Below are positions 44,736-53,641 of a stretch of 64,000 nt of DNA, piece by piece. This DNA is from Psychromonas sp. Urea-02u-13 (GTDB taxonomy: Bacteria > Pseudomonadota > Gammaproteobacteria > Enterobacterales > Psychromonadaceae): contig NZ_PJBZ01000034.1 of NCBI RefSeq assembly GCF_002835995.1, positions 1 to 64,000 on the forward strand. Reading direction: 5' to 3'. The notes under the pieces were generated by a model. It searched no databases. It was not told the origin of the DNA and was given only the letters and a program-made list of their open reading frames with translations. Position 1 is the stretch's first letter, and every line of letters begins with the position of its first letter. Both the position numbers and the translations under genes were made by a program.

Positions 44736-47543
44736 ATGCCAAACAATGTGATGAAAGAATGGTTAGCCTCATCTCATCTTTCCGGGGCAAATTCTACCTA
44801 TATTGAAGATCTGTATGAATCCTACCTAGAAGATCCCATCTCTGTTGATGCCAATTGGCGCAACGTGTTTGATGAGCTACCAAAAGTTAATGACCTGCCT
44901 GAAGAAGCCCATTCAGTGATTCGTGAGCAAATGAAACATGCGGCTAAAGCGCCAAAATGTTTTACCCCGCCAACTGGCGCGGTGCATAACGATGCAAAAC
45001 AAGTCAAAGTATTACAGTTAATCGGTGCTTTTCGTAACCGTGGTCACGAGGTTGCTGCCTTAGATCCACTCGGTTTAATGAAACACGAAACGATTAAAGA
45101 ACTTGACCCTTTCTACCATGACCTTGAAGGCTCTGATTTAGACGCAAGCTTCAATGTTGGCTCTTATGCCGCTTCTAATGAAACCATGGTATTACGCGAT
45201 CTTGTTGCTTCATTGAAAAAAACTTACTGTGGTTCGCTGGGTGCAGAATACATGCACATTACCAACACAGAAGAGAAACGCTGGTTACAAAACCGCATTG
45301 AATCTTGTGAAAGTAAACCTTCATTTAGTGAAGAAGCTAAACATCGTTTCTTAGAAGAGTTAACAGCAGCGGAAGGCCTAGAGCGTTACATCGGCTCTAA
45401 ATTCCCTGGTGCAAAACGTTTCTCACTGGAAGGTGGTGACTCATTTGTATTAATGCTTAAAGAGCTTATTCGCCGCGCGGGTGAACAAGGTGCAAAAGAA
45501 GTTGTTTTAGGCATGGCCCATCGTGGTCGCTTAAACGTACTGGTTAATGTATTAGGTAAAAAACCGGCTGATTTATTTGATGAGTTTGCGGGTAAACATG
45601 CCGCTCACGAAGGCTCAAGTGATGTTAAATATCACCAAGGTTTTAGTAGTGACTTTAAAACACCTAAAGGCAACGTACACCTATCATTGGCATTTAACCC
45701 GTCTCACTTAGAGATTGTTAATCCAGTGGTATTAGGCTCTGTACGTGCACGTCAAGAACGTCTAAATGGTATTGCAGAAAGTGTATTACCGATCACTGTT
45801 CACGGTGATTCTGCCATTGCTGGTCAAGGCGTCGTACAAGAAACTTTTAATATGTCACAAGCGCGTGCATTTAAAGTGGGCGGTACAATACGTATTGTTA
45901 TCAACAACCAAATTGGCTTTACGACATCTAATCCAGAAGATACACGCTCTACGCGTAACTGTACTGATATCGCTAAAATGGTTCAGGCACCTATCTTCCA
46001 TGTTAATGGTGATGATCCTGAAGCGGTTATCCTAGCAACACAAATTGCCCTTGATTTTAGAAATACCTTCAAGCGTGATGTGGTGATTGATTTAGTTTGT
46101 TACCGTCGCCATGGCCATAACGAAGCAGATGAGCCAAACGCAACACAACCCTTGATGTACCAAAAAATCAAAAAACATCAAACGCCACGTGAACTGTATG
46201 TTACACAGTTAGAAGGCGAAGGTGTTATTAATCAAGGTTTCGGCAAACAGCTCGTTTCTGATTACCGTGATGCACTGGATAACGGCGAATGTGTTGTTAA
46301 AGAGTGGCAAGCGATTAAACACCACAGCATTGATTGGTCTCCCTACCTTAAGCACGATTGGGATATTTCTTATGAAGCACAATTCCCACATGCACGTTTA
46401 ACTGAATTGGGTGAGTCAATCAGCCAATACCCAGAAGAGCATGTTCAACATTCACGTGTTAAGAAAATTTATAACGATCGTCAGTTAATGGCACGTGGTG
46501 AAAAAATGTGTGATTGGGGTTTTGCTGAAAACCTAGCTTACGCAACACTGCTTGATTCAAAATATAATATTCGTTTAGTAGGGCAAGATTCTGGCCGTGG
46601 TACGTTCTTCCATCGTCATGCTGTTTTACATGAACAAAAAGAGGGTAAAACTTACCTTCCTTTACAAAACTTATCTGATGACCAAGGACATTTTGATGTC
46701 TACGATTCAGTATTGTCAGAATGTGCTGTGTTGGCTTTTGAATATGGTTATTCAACCGCTGCACCAAAAGGTCTTTGTATCTGGGAAGCACAGTTTGGTG
46801 ATTTCGCCAATGGCGCTCAAGTAGTTTTCGATCAGTTCTTATCATCGGGTGAGCAAAAGTGGGGCCGTATGTGTGGTCTTACAGTTATGTTGCCACACGG
46901 TTATGAAGGTCAAGGCCCTGAGCATTCATCGGCACGATTAGAGCGTTATTTACAACTTTGTGCTGAACATAATATGCAAGTCTGTGTTCCTTCAACACCG
47001 GCACAGGTTTACCACATGTTACGCCGCCAGGTTGTACGTAATATGCGTCGCCCATTGATCGTGATGTCGCCTAAATCGTTATTGCGTCATCCGTTAGCTG
47101 TTTCTAGTTTAGAAGAGCTGTCTAATGGCACATTCCAAAATGCAATTGATGAAATTGATGAGCTTGATAATAAAGCCGTTGATCGCGTTATTTTGTGTAG
47201 CGGTAAAGTATATTACGAGTTACTTGAAAAACGTCGCACAGAATCTTTAAATAATGTGGCCATTGTCCGTATTGAGCAATTATATCCTTTCCCTGCTAAT
47301 GAGTTAGGTGATATTTTAGAACAATACAGCAATGTAAAAGATGTTATTTGGTGTCAAGAAGAACCACAAAACCAAGGTGCTTGGTACTGTAGTCAACATC
47401 ACTTTAGAACGGTATTACCGAATAATGCAAAACTGCATTATGCAGGGCGTGAAGCGTCAGCTTCTACTGCTGTTGGTTATATGTCTTTACATGTTAAGCA
47501 GCAAAAAGCATTAATTAACAAAGCACTGGGTTTCGAAGAATAA
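44736..47543 (+). CDS. sucA: 2-Oxoglutarate dehydrogenase E1
   Basis: About 935 residues, close to the 933 of E. coli. WLASSHLSGANSTYIEDLYE at the start, GMAHRGRLNVL and HGDSAIAGQGVVQETFNMS for the ThDP site, and EAQFGDFANGAQVVFDQF near the C-terminal half. AAGGAA is 6 bases before the ATG at 44736; the ATG at 44730 overlaps that RBS and is rejected. It follows sdhB by 87 bp. Confidence 0.97.
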   Translation: MPNNVMKEWLASSHLSGANSTYIEDLYESYLEDPISVDANWRNVFDELPKVNDLPEEAHSVIREQMKHAAKAPKCFTPPTGAVHNDAKQVKVLQLIGAFRNRGHEVAALDPLGLMKHETIKELDPFYHDLEGSDLDASFNVGSYAASNETMVLRDLVASLKKTYCGSLGAEYMHITNTEEKRWLQNRIESCESKPSFSEEAKHRFLEELTAAEGLERYIGSKFPGAKRFSLEGGDSFVLMLKELIRRAGEQGAKEVVLGMAHRGRLNVLVNVLGKKPADLFDEFAGKHAAHEGSSDVKYHQGFSSDFKTPKGNVHLSLAFNPSHLEIVNPVVLGSVRARQERLNGIAESVLPITVHGDSAIAGQGVVQETFNMSQARAFKVGGTIRIVINNQIGFTTSNPEDTRSTRNCTDIAKMVQAPIFHVNGDDPEAVILATQIALDFRNTFKRDVVIDLVCYRRHGHNEADEPNATQPLMYQKIKKHQTPRELYVTQLEGEGVINQGFGKQLVSDYRDALDNGECVVKEWQAIKHHSIDWSPYLKHDWDISYEAQFPHARLTELGESISQYPEEHVQHSRVKKIYNDRQLMARGEKMCDWGFAENLAYATLLDSKYNIRLVGQDSGRGTFFHRHAVLHEQKEGKTYLPLQNLSDDQGHFDVYDSVLSECAVLAFEYGYSTAAPKGLCIWEAQFGDFANGAQVVFDQFLSSGEQKWGRMCGLTVMLPHGYEGQGPEHSSARLERYLQLCAEHNMQVCVPSTPAQVYHMLRRQVVRNMRRPLIVMSPKSLLRHPLAVSSLEELSNGTFQNAIDEIDELDNKAVDRVILCSGKVYYELLEKRRTESLNNVAIVRIEQLYPFPANELGDILEQYSNVKDVIWCQEEPQNQGAWYCSQHHFRTVLPNNAKLHYAGREASASTAVGYMSLHVKQQKALINKALGFEE

Positions 47544-47645
47544 AAATAGTATTTGCACGGTTAAAGTGACCTATGTTTTTGATCACTTTTTCATGTGAAT
47601 GACTCAACGAATTTTATAAAAGACTTTTACCGTAGGACACACATT

Positions 47646-48809
47646 ATGATTGATATTTTAGTACCAGAACTTCCAGAATCAGTAGCAGATGCAACGGTTG
47701 CTACTTGGCAAAAACAACCTGGCGATTTCGTTGAGCGTGATGAAGTATTAGTAGAAATTGAAACTGATAAAGTGGTACTAGAAGTACCTGCTACTGCATC
47801 AGGTATTTTACAAGAAATTACACAGGATGAAGGTGCTACGGTACTTTCTAAGCAACTTATCGGTAAGCTTAAACCTGCTGATGCGCCTGCTGCTAAACCA
47901 ACAGAAGTGGTTGTTGAAGAAGACGCTGGTGTTGCTGATGCAAGTCCATCGGTACGCCGTTTAATGTTAGAAGAGGGTATTAAATCTTCAGATGTTAAAG
48001 GTTCTGGTAAAGGTGGCATGATCACACGTGAAGACGTTGATAAATTCCGCGAATCTAAAAACAAAGCAGAAACACCAAAGCAAGTTGATATTGTTGCGGC
48101 CGTTGCTGCCCGTAGTGACAAACGTGTACCAATGACCCGTTTACGTAAACGTGTTGCTGAGCGTTTATTAGAAGCTAAAAACTCAACAGCAATGTTGACT
48201 ACTTTTAACGAAGTAAACATGAAACCAATCATGGACCTTCGTAAACAGTACCAAGAAGTATTTGAGAAAAAACACGGTATCCGTTTAGGTTTCATGTCTT
48301 TCTACATTAAAGCGGTGACTGAAGCACTTAAACGTTACCCAGAAGTAAATGCAGCAATCGATGGTACTGATATTGTTTACCATAACTTCTTCGATATCAG
48401 CATTGCCGTATCGACACCACGTGGCCTAGTAACACCGGTGCTTCGTGATACAGATACATTAAGTGTTGCTGAAATTGAAAAAGGCATCCGTGCATTAGCA
48501 ATCAAAGGTCGTGATGGCAAGTTAACGGTTGATGAAATGATGGGTGGTAACTTTACCGTGACAAACGGCGGTGTATTTGGTTCGTTATTATCAACGCCAA
48601 TTATTAACCCACCACAAGCGGCTATCTTAGGGATGCACAAAATCCAAGAGCGCCCAATGGCAATTGACGGTGAAGTGAAAATTTTACCAATGATGTACCT
48701 TGCACTTTCATACGATCACCGTTTGATTGATGGTAAAGAATCAGTTGGTTTCCTAGTGACAATCAAAGAATTACTCGAAGATCCTACTCGCCTATTATTG
48801 GATATCTAA
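47646..48809 (+). CDS. sucB: 2-Oxoglutarate dehydrogenase E2 (dihydrolipoyl succinyltransferase)
   Basis: About 387 residues. One lipoyl domain (lipoylated Lys in ETDKVVLEV, near residue 43), a peripheral subunit-binding domain ([13 protein letters not shown] to GMITREDV) and a catalytic domain ending with the active-site [16 protein letters not shown]. It starts at the ATG at 47646, since lipoyl domains start at once with [12 protein letters not shown]3 (lpd) is not in this operon. Confidence 0.97.
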   Translation: MIDILVPELPESVADATVATWQKQPGDFVERDEVLVEIETDKVVLEVPATASGILQEITQDEGATVLSKQLIGKLKPADAPAAKPTEVVVEEDAGVADASPSVRRLMLEEGIKSSDVKGSGKGGMITREDVDKFRESKNKAETPKQVDIVAAVAARSDKRVPMTRLRKRVAERLLEAKNSTAMLTTFNEVNMKPIMDLRKQYQEVFEKKHGIRLGFMSFYIKAVTEALKRYPEVNAAIDGTDIVYHNFFDISIAVSTPRGLVTPVLRDTDTLSVAEIEKGIRALAIKGRDGKLTVDEMMGGNFTVTNGGVFGSLLSTPIINPPQAAILGMHKIQERPMAIDGEVKILPMMYLALSYDHRLIDGKESVGFLVTIKELLEDPTRLLLDI

Positions 48810-48947
48810 TTATCTAAAATAAAAGCGTGAGCGGTTATTGATTTATATCATTTTTTATTAGTAATCGTTGCACGCTTTAGTAGTATTACTCCACCAAATC
48901 GGTTACCTCGGTGGCCTTTAGATCAACTCAACATATGGATAAGAATC

Positions 48948-50114
48948 ATGAATTTGCATGAATATCAGGCAAAGCAACTGTTCAAAGAATATGGCCTTCC
49001 TGTTCCACAAGGGATCGCATGTGATAGCGCAGAAGAAGCAGTAAATGCAGCATCTACTCTAGGTGGTGATAAATGGGTTATTAAATGTCAGGTACATGCA
49101 GGCGGACGTGGTAAAGCGGGCGGTGTTGAACTTGTAAAAACTAAAGATGGCTTACGTGACTTTGCACACAAATGGTTAGGTAAAAATCTTGTTACTTACC
49201 AAACTGATGCAAACGGCCAACCGGTAAACAAACTATTAGTTGAGAGTTGTTCTGATATTGCTAACGAGCTTTACTTAGGCGCAGTGATTGATCGTGCTTC
49301 ACAGCGTGTTACTTTCATGGCATCTACTGAAGGTGGCGTTGAAATTGAGAAAGTAGCAGAAGAGACTCCTGAGTTAATTCATACAGCAATCATCGATCCA
49401 TTGGTTGGCGCACAAGCGTACCAAGGTCGTGAACTCGCATTCAAATTAGGTCTATCTGGTAAACAGGTTGGTCAATTTACAAAAATCTTCCTAGGTCTTG
49501 CGACTATGTTTGAAGATAAAGATTTAGCGCTTTTAGAAATCAACCCATTAGTGGTTACAGCGCAAGAAGATTTAATCTGTCTTGACGGAAAAATCACAAT
49601 CGATTCAAATGCAATGTACCGTCAAAAAGAGCTTCACGCGATTAATGACACAACGCAAGATGACGAACGTGAAATGCACGCAGCACAGTGGGAACTTAAC
49701 TACGTAGCACTTGATGGTAACATCGGCTGTATGGTTAACGGCGCAGGTCTTGCAATGGGTACAATGGATATCGTGCATTTGCATGGCGGTAATCCGGCTA
49801 ACTTCTTGGACGTTGGCGGCGGTGCTACAAAAGAGCGCGTAACAGAAGCATTCAAAATCATTCTTTCTGACGACAAAGTTGAAGCTGTTTTAGTTAACAT
49901 CTTTGGCGGTATCGTACGTTGTGATTTAATTGCTGACGGTGTTATCGGCGCAGTTGAAGAAGTAGGTGTTTCTGTTCCTGTTATCGTTCGTTTAGAAGGT
50001 AACAACGCAGAACTAGGTCGTAAGATCCTTGCTGAATCGGGTCTAAATATTATTGCAGCAACATCTTTAACAGATGCAGCTCAGCAGTCTGTGAAAGCGG
50101 TAGGTGGCAAATAA
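48948..50114 (+). CDS. sucC: Succinyl-CoA synthetase beta subunit
   Basis: A 388-residue ATP-grasp protein: [20 protein letters not shown], the [13 protein letters not shown] nucleotide loop, [11 protein letters not shown], and [17 protein letters not shown]. Its stop overlaps sucD (TAATG). Confidence 0.98.
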   Translation: MNLHEYQAKQLFKEYGLPVPQGIACDSAEEAVNAASTLGGDKWVIKCQVHAGGRGKAGGVELVKTKDGLRDFAHKWLGKNLVTYQTDANGQPVNKLLVESCSDIANELYLGAVIDRASQRVTFMASTEGGVEIEKVAEETPELIHTAIIDPLVGAQAYQGRELAFKLGLSGKQVGQFTKIFLGLATMFEDKDLALLEINPLVVTAQEDLICLDGKITIDSNAMYRQKELHAINDTTQDDEREMHAAQWELNYVALDGNIGCMVNGAGLAMGTMDIVHLHGGNPANFLDVGGGATKERVTEAFKIILSDDKVEAVLVNIFGGIVRCDLIADGVIGAVEEVGVSVPVIVRLEGNNAELGRKILAESGLNIIAATSLTDAAQQSVKAVGGK

Positions 50115-50986
50115 TGAGCATTTTAATTAATAAAGATACAAAAGTAATTTGTCAGGGTTTCACTGGCGGCCAAGGTACTTTCCACTCTGAGCAAGCGATT
50201 GAATACGGCACAAAAATGGTCGGTGGTGTTTCGCCTGGTAAAGGTGGTCAAACACATTTAGGTCTTCCTGTATTTAATACAGTACGTGACGCAGTAGAAA
50301 CAACTGGCGCAACAGCATCAGTTATCTACGTACCAGCACCATTTTGTAAAGATGCAATTCTTGAAGCGATTGATGCGGGTATTAAACTTATCATCACTAT
50401 CACTGAAGGTATTCCAACATTAGATCTTGTTGCTGTTAAAGTTAAACTTGATCAAGCTGGTGTTGTCATGGTTGGTCCTAACTGTCCGGGTGTTATCACG
50501 CCTGGCGAATGTAAAATCGGCATCATGCCTGGTCACATTCACCAGAAAGGTCGCGTAGGTATTGTTTCTCGCTCAGGTACGTTAACGTACGAAGCTGTTA
50601 AACAAACGACTGACGAAGGTTTTGGTCAGTCTACTTGTGTTGGTATCGGTGGTGATCCAATTCCTGGTTCAAGCTTCATTGATATTCTTAAATTGTTCCA
50701 AGAAGATCCACAAACTGAAGCGATTGTAATGATCGGTGAAATTGGTGGTACTGCGGAAGAAGAAGCGGCTGCTTACATTAAAGCAAACGTAACTAAACCT
50801 GTTGTTTCTTACATTGCCGGTGTTACTGCACCTGCTGGTAAGCGTATGGGTCATGCTGGCGCAATCATCGCTGGCGGTAAAGGTACTGCAGAAGATAAAT
50901 TTAAAGCACTAGAAGATGCAGGCGTGAAAACGACTAAATCTCTTGCTGATATCGGTAAAGCATTACGTGAAATTACTGGTTGGTAG
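50114..50986 (+). CDS. sucD: Succinyl-CoA synthetase alpha subunit
   Basis: A 290-residue CoA-binding and phosphohistidine subunit: [47 protein letters not shown] and the active-site His in [17 protein letters not shown]. The last codons of this gene (REITGW) and its terminator are repeated twice downstream. Confidence 0.98.
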   Translation: MSILINKDTKVICQGFTGGQGTFHSEQAIEYGTKMVGGVSPGKGGQTHLGLPVFNTVRDAVETTGATASVIYVPAPFCKDAILEAIDAGIKLIITITEGIPTLDLVAVKVKLDQAGVVMVGPNCPGVITPGECKIGIMPGHIHQKGRVGIVSRSGTLTYEAVKQTTDEGFGQSTCVGIGGDPIPGSSFIDILKLFQEDPQTEAIVMIGEIGGTAEEEAAAYIKANVTKPVVSYIAGVTAPAGKRMGHAGAIIAGGKGTAEDKFKALEDAGVKTTKSLADIGKALREITGW

Positions 50987-51039
50987 TATAACAATAGCTG
51001 TCAGTTTTTAGCTGTCGGCTATCAGTAAGTTCAAATTCA

Positions 51040-51067
51040 AGCCTCGCTAATTAGCGGGGCTTTTTTG
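51040..51067 (+). terminator. sucD terminator 1
   Basis: AGCCTCGCTAA/TTAGCGGGGCT is an 11-bp stem followed by six or more T. Confidence 0.92.
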
Positions 51068-51155
51068 TGTCTGAATTTTGGCGTGAAATTACTGGTTGGT
51101 AGTATGCCAATAGCGGTCAGTTTTTAGCTGTCAGCTATCAGTAAGTTCAAATTCA

Positions 51156-51183
51156 AGCCTCGTTAATTAGCGGGGCTTTTTTG
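51156..51183 (+). terminator. sucD terminator 2 (duplicate)
   Basis: The same stem as at 51040 with one C-to-T change in the left arm (a G-T pair), followed by six T. Confidence 0.9.
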
Positions 51184-51322
51184 TGTCTGAATTTTGGCGT
51201 GAAAACGACTAAATCTCTTGCTGGCTTTTAATGAATACGAGGGCAAAGCATTACCTGAAATTACTGGTTGGTAGGAATGGTAATAGCTGTCAGTTTTTAG
51301 CTGTCGGCTATCAGTAAGTTCA

Positions 51323-51349
51323 AGCCTCGTTTTTTAACGGGGCTTTTTT
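51323..51349 (+). terminator. sucD terminator 3 (duplicate)
   Basis: AGCCTCGTT/AACGGGGCT with a four-T loop, followed by six T. The most diverged copy. Confidence 0.88.
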
Positions 51350-51368
51350 GTATCTGAAATTTAAAGCT

Positions 51369-51840
51369 ATTCACCACAAAGAAAAAGAAAGTTGAGGGTC
51401 TTACTTCGTGGTTGGCTTTGGTTTTATCTTGTTCATTTTTTTGCACTGTCAGCACCTCTAACAAGTTCAAAAGCGATTCACCACGAAGGCACGAAGAAAA
51501 AGAAGCTTGAAGGTCTTACTTGGTGTTCTCTGTGTAGCTTCGTGGTTAGCTTTGTTTTTATCTCGTTCATGTTTTACTTCGTGTTCTCTGTGTAGCGTAG
51601 CGGCTTCGTGGTCGGCTTGGGGTTTATCTTTGTTCATGTTTTATTTGCACAGTTAGCGCCTGTAACAAGTTCAACGGCTATTCACCACGAAGGCACGAAG
51701 AAAAAGAAGGTTAAAGCTTTACTTGGTGTTCTCTGTGTAACGCAATGGCTTCGTGGTTAGCTTTGGTTTTATCTTTATCTTCGTTCATGTTCTATTTACA
51801 CAGCACGCGTTCGTGGTTGGCTTGGGTTGTTTGGTCTTAT
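51369..51840. repeat. Clustered CCACGAAG/CTTCGTGG dispersed repeats
   Basis: At least three consecutive, imperfect copies of a unit that starts TTCACCACGAAGGCACGAAG and ends near TCTGTGTAACGCAGTGGCTT plus CGTGGTT. The ends are inverted repeats. The 40 bases at 51460-51499 recur exactly at 53426-53465. About 660 bp from 51370 to the helicase start hold no supportable gene. Confidence 0.85.
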
Positions 51841-52031
51841 TTATTAAATGAAAGGCGATTTGTAGAATGTGCTGTTTGTCTTAATTGAGGCGAGAGAGTA
51901 ATGATTAATATTATCAGGGTGTTATATCTGTTTTGAACTGATTTGTTAATTTAAGCGATTTCACTAACTCAAGCGGCTATAAATACGCTAAAATGCGCGG
52001 CTATTATCTTATTTTAGAGCCCACTATATTA

Positions 52032-53321
52032 ATGACCGCTATTACAATACCTGCCAACTTTACAGAACTTGGCCTTATTCCTCCTTTATTAGCTCGCTTA
52101 ACTGAGCTGGAATATCAACAGCCAACGCCTATTCAAGCTCAAGCTATCCCAAGTATTTTAGCTGGGCGTGACTTAATTGCAGGTGCTAATACCGGTTCAG
52201 GTAAAACAGCTACGTTTGCATTGCCTTTATTACAACAAATACACGCAGAAAAACCACTAAGCAGTAAAAACAGCAAAGGTAACTATGTTACTGGCCTGAT
52301 TTTAGTGCCGACGCGTGAGCTTGCTAAGCAAGTTGCTGATAGCATTAAATCTTACGCAGTGCATTTTAACGGTAGCATCAAAACAATCGCTGTTTTTGGT
52401 GGTGTATCGGTTAATACACAAATGCTTGCATTACGTGGTGGCGCAGATATTTTAGTGGCAACACCGGGTCGATTACTGGATCTTATTTCGAGTAATGCTA
52501 TCAAGCTAGACTTAGTTAAAACTTTAGTATTAGACGAAGCTGATCGCATGTTAAGCCTTGGCTTTACTGAAGAGTTATCTGCAATACGTGCATTATTGCC
52601 AAAGAAAAAACAAATCTTACTGTTTTCTGCGACCTTCCCAGAAGAAGTGAAATCGTTAACAGAAGAATTACTTAACGATCCGATTGAAATACAAGTACAA
52701 AGTGCCGATGCGAGTACCTTAGTACAGCGTGTATTTACGGTTAACAAAGGTCAAAAAACAGCTTTGTTAGCGCATTTGATCAAAGAAAATAAATGGCGCC
52801 AAGTGCTTATTTTCGTTAATGCAAAAAACAGCTGTAATCACTTAGCAGATAAACTCTCTAAGCGTGGTGTTACTGCTGAAGTATTCCATGGTGATAAAGG
52901 TCAGGCTGCACGTAGTCGTGTTCTTGAAGCCTTTAAATCAGGCGAGATTGATGTATTAATTGCCACTGATATTGCTGCCCGTGGTTTAGACATCGAAAAA
53001 CTGCCTGTTGTTATCAACTTTGATTTACCAAGAAGCCCATCTGACTACATGCACCGTATTGGTCGAAGTGGCCGTGCTGGTGAAGTTGGTTTAGCATTAT
53101 CGCTTATCGATCATGAAGATTACCATCACTTCAACGTGATTGAGAAGAAGAACAAAATCAGACTTGAGCGTGAAGAAGTCGCGGGTTTTGAAGCGGGTGA
53201 ATTTACCCGTGATGCATTTTCTGCCCCAGAAAAACCGATGGCTAAGCCAGAAGGTAGTGGCAAGAAAAAGAATAAAAACAAAGTGCAAATCAACGCCGAT
53301 ATTTGGTTAAGAAACTCTTAA
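52032..53321 (+). CDS. DEAD-box RNA helicase, RhlE-like
   Basis: About 429 residues. Q motif (YQQPTPIQAQAIP), motif I GANTGSGKTA, PTRELAKQ, GG, TPGRLLDL, DEAD in VLDEADRML, SAT in LLFSATFP, and helicase C motifs (VFHGDKGQAAR, TDIAARGLDIEKLP, HRIGRSGRAG). A Lys-rich tail (GSGKKKNKNK) could bind RNA. Subtype is RhlE/SrmB-like; I cannot fix it. The ATG at 52032 is preferred over the frame start at 51993. Confidence 0.9.
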   Translation: MTAITIPANFTELGLIPPLLARLTELEYQQPTPIQAQAIPSILAGRDLIAGANTGSGKTATFALPLLQQIHAEKPLSSKNSKGNYVTGLILVPTRELAKQVADSIKSYAVHFNGSIKTIAVFGGVSVNTQMLALRGGADILVATPGRLLDLISSNAIKLDLVKTLVLDEADRMLSLGFTEELSAIRALLPKKKQILLFSATFPEEVKSLTEELLNDPIEIQVQSADASTLVQRVFTVNKGQKTALLAHLIKENKWRQVLIFVNAKNSCNHLADKLSKRGVTAEVFHGDKGQAARSRVLEAFKSGEIDVLIATDIAARGLDIEKLPVVINFDLPRSPSDYMHRIGRSGRAGEVGLALSLIDHEDYHHFNVIEKKNKIRLEREEVAGFEAGEFTRDAFSAPEKPMAKPEGSGKKKNKNKVQINADIWLRNS

Positions 53322-53350
53322 TTAATTCAGCTAAAAGCACAAAAAAAGAA

Positions 53351-53388
53351 ACAGAGGCATCACATAGTGGTGCCTCTCTTTTTTTTAT
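53351..53388 (+). terminator. Rho-independent terminator after the helicase gene
   Basis: AGAGGCA(T)CAC and GTG(G)TGCCTCT form a stem with loop ATA, followed by a long T run. Confidence 0.9.
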
Positions 53389-53425
53389 CCTTTTGGCGGG
53401 AAGTTAAAACATGAACCTCAACGCT

Positions 53426-53530
53426 AACAAGTTCAAAAGCGATTCACCACGAAGGCACGAAGAAAGTGAAGGTTAAAAGGCTTACTTTTTATTCTCTGTG
53501 TAATGCAGTGGCTTGGTGGTTTTCTTTGCT
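53426..53530. repeat. Dispersed CCACGAAG/CTTCGTGG-type repeat
   Basis: A single copy in the gap before helD. The first 40 bases are identical to 51460-51499; the right end reads GCAGTGGCTTGGTGGTT. Confidence 0.85.
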
Positions 53531-53641
53531 TGTTTTTTCTTATTTAGCAATCTGCTTTTTTATATCAATACGCTGTGTTAATTTAATCGCATTTCAGTTT
53601 CATGGTGATGGTTTGCCATCTTTGTTTAGGTTTCTTTTTAA

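Larger units (their letters stand above)
50922..51360 (+). repeat. Tandem triplication of the sucD 3' end and terminator
   Basis: Copy 1 is the real sucD end (from 50922) plus its 3' region to about 51080. Copy 2 (51081-51196) and copy 3 (51197 to about 51360) repeat it. Each has GAAATTACTGGTTGGTAG (the sucD end), then the AGCTGTC spacer, then a terminator and TCTGAA. The junctions share ATTTTGGCGTGAAA. Copy 3 keeps a longer stretch of sucD codons with a short insertion. Confidence 0.9.

Noticed and set aside
47627-48295. 222-codon minus-strand frame opposite sucB
   Set aside because: It is a shadow of sucB with low-complexity Ser/Thr content and no recognisable domain.
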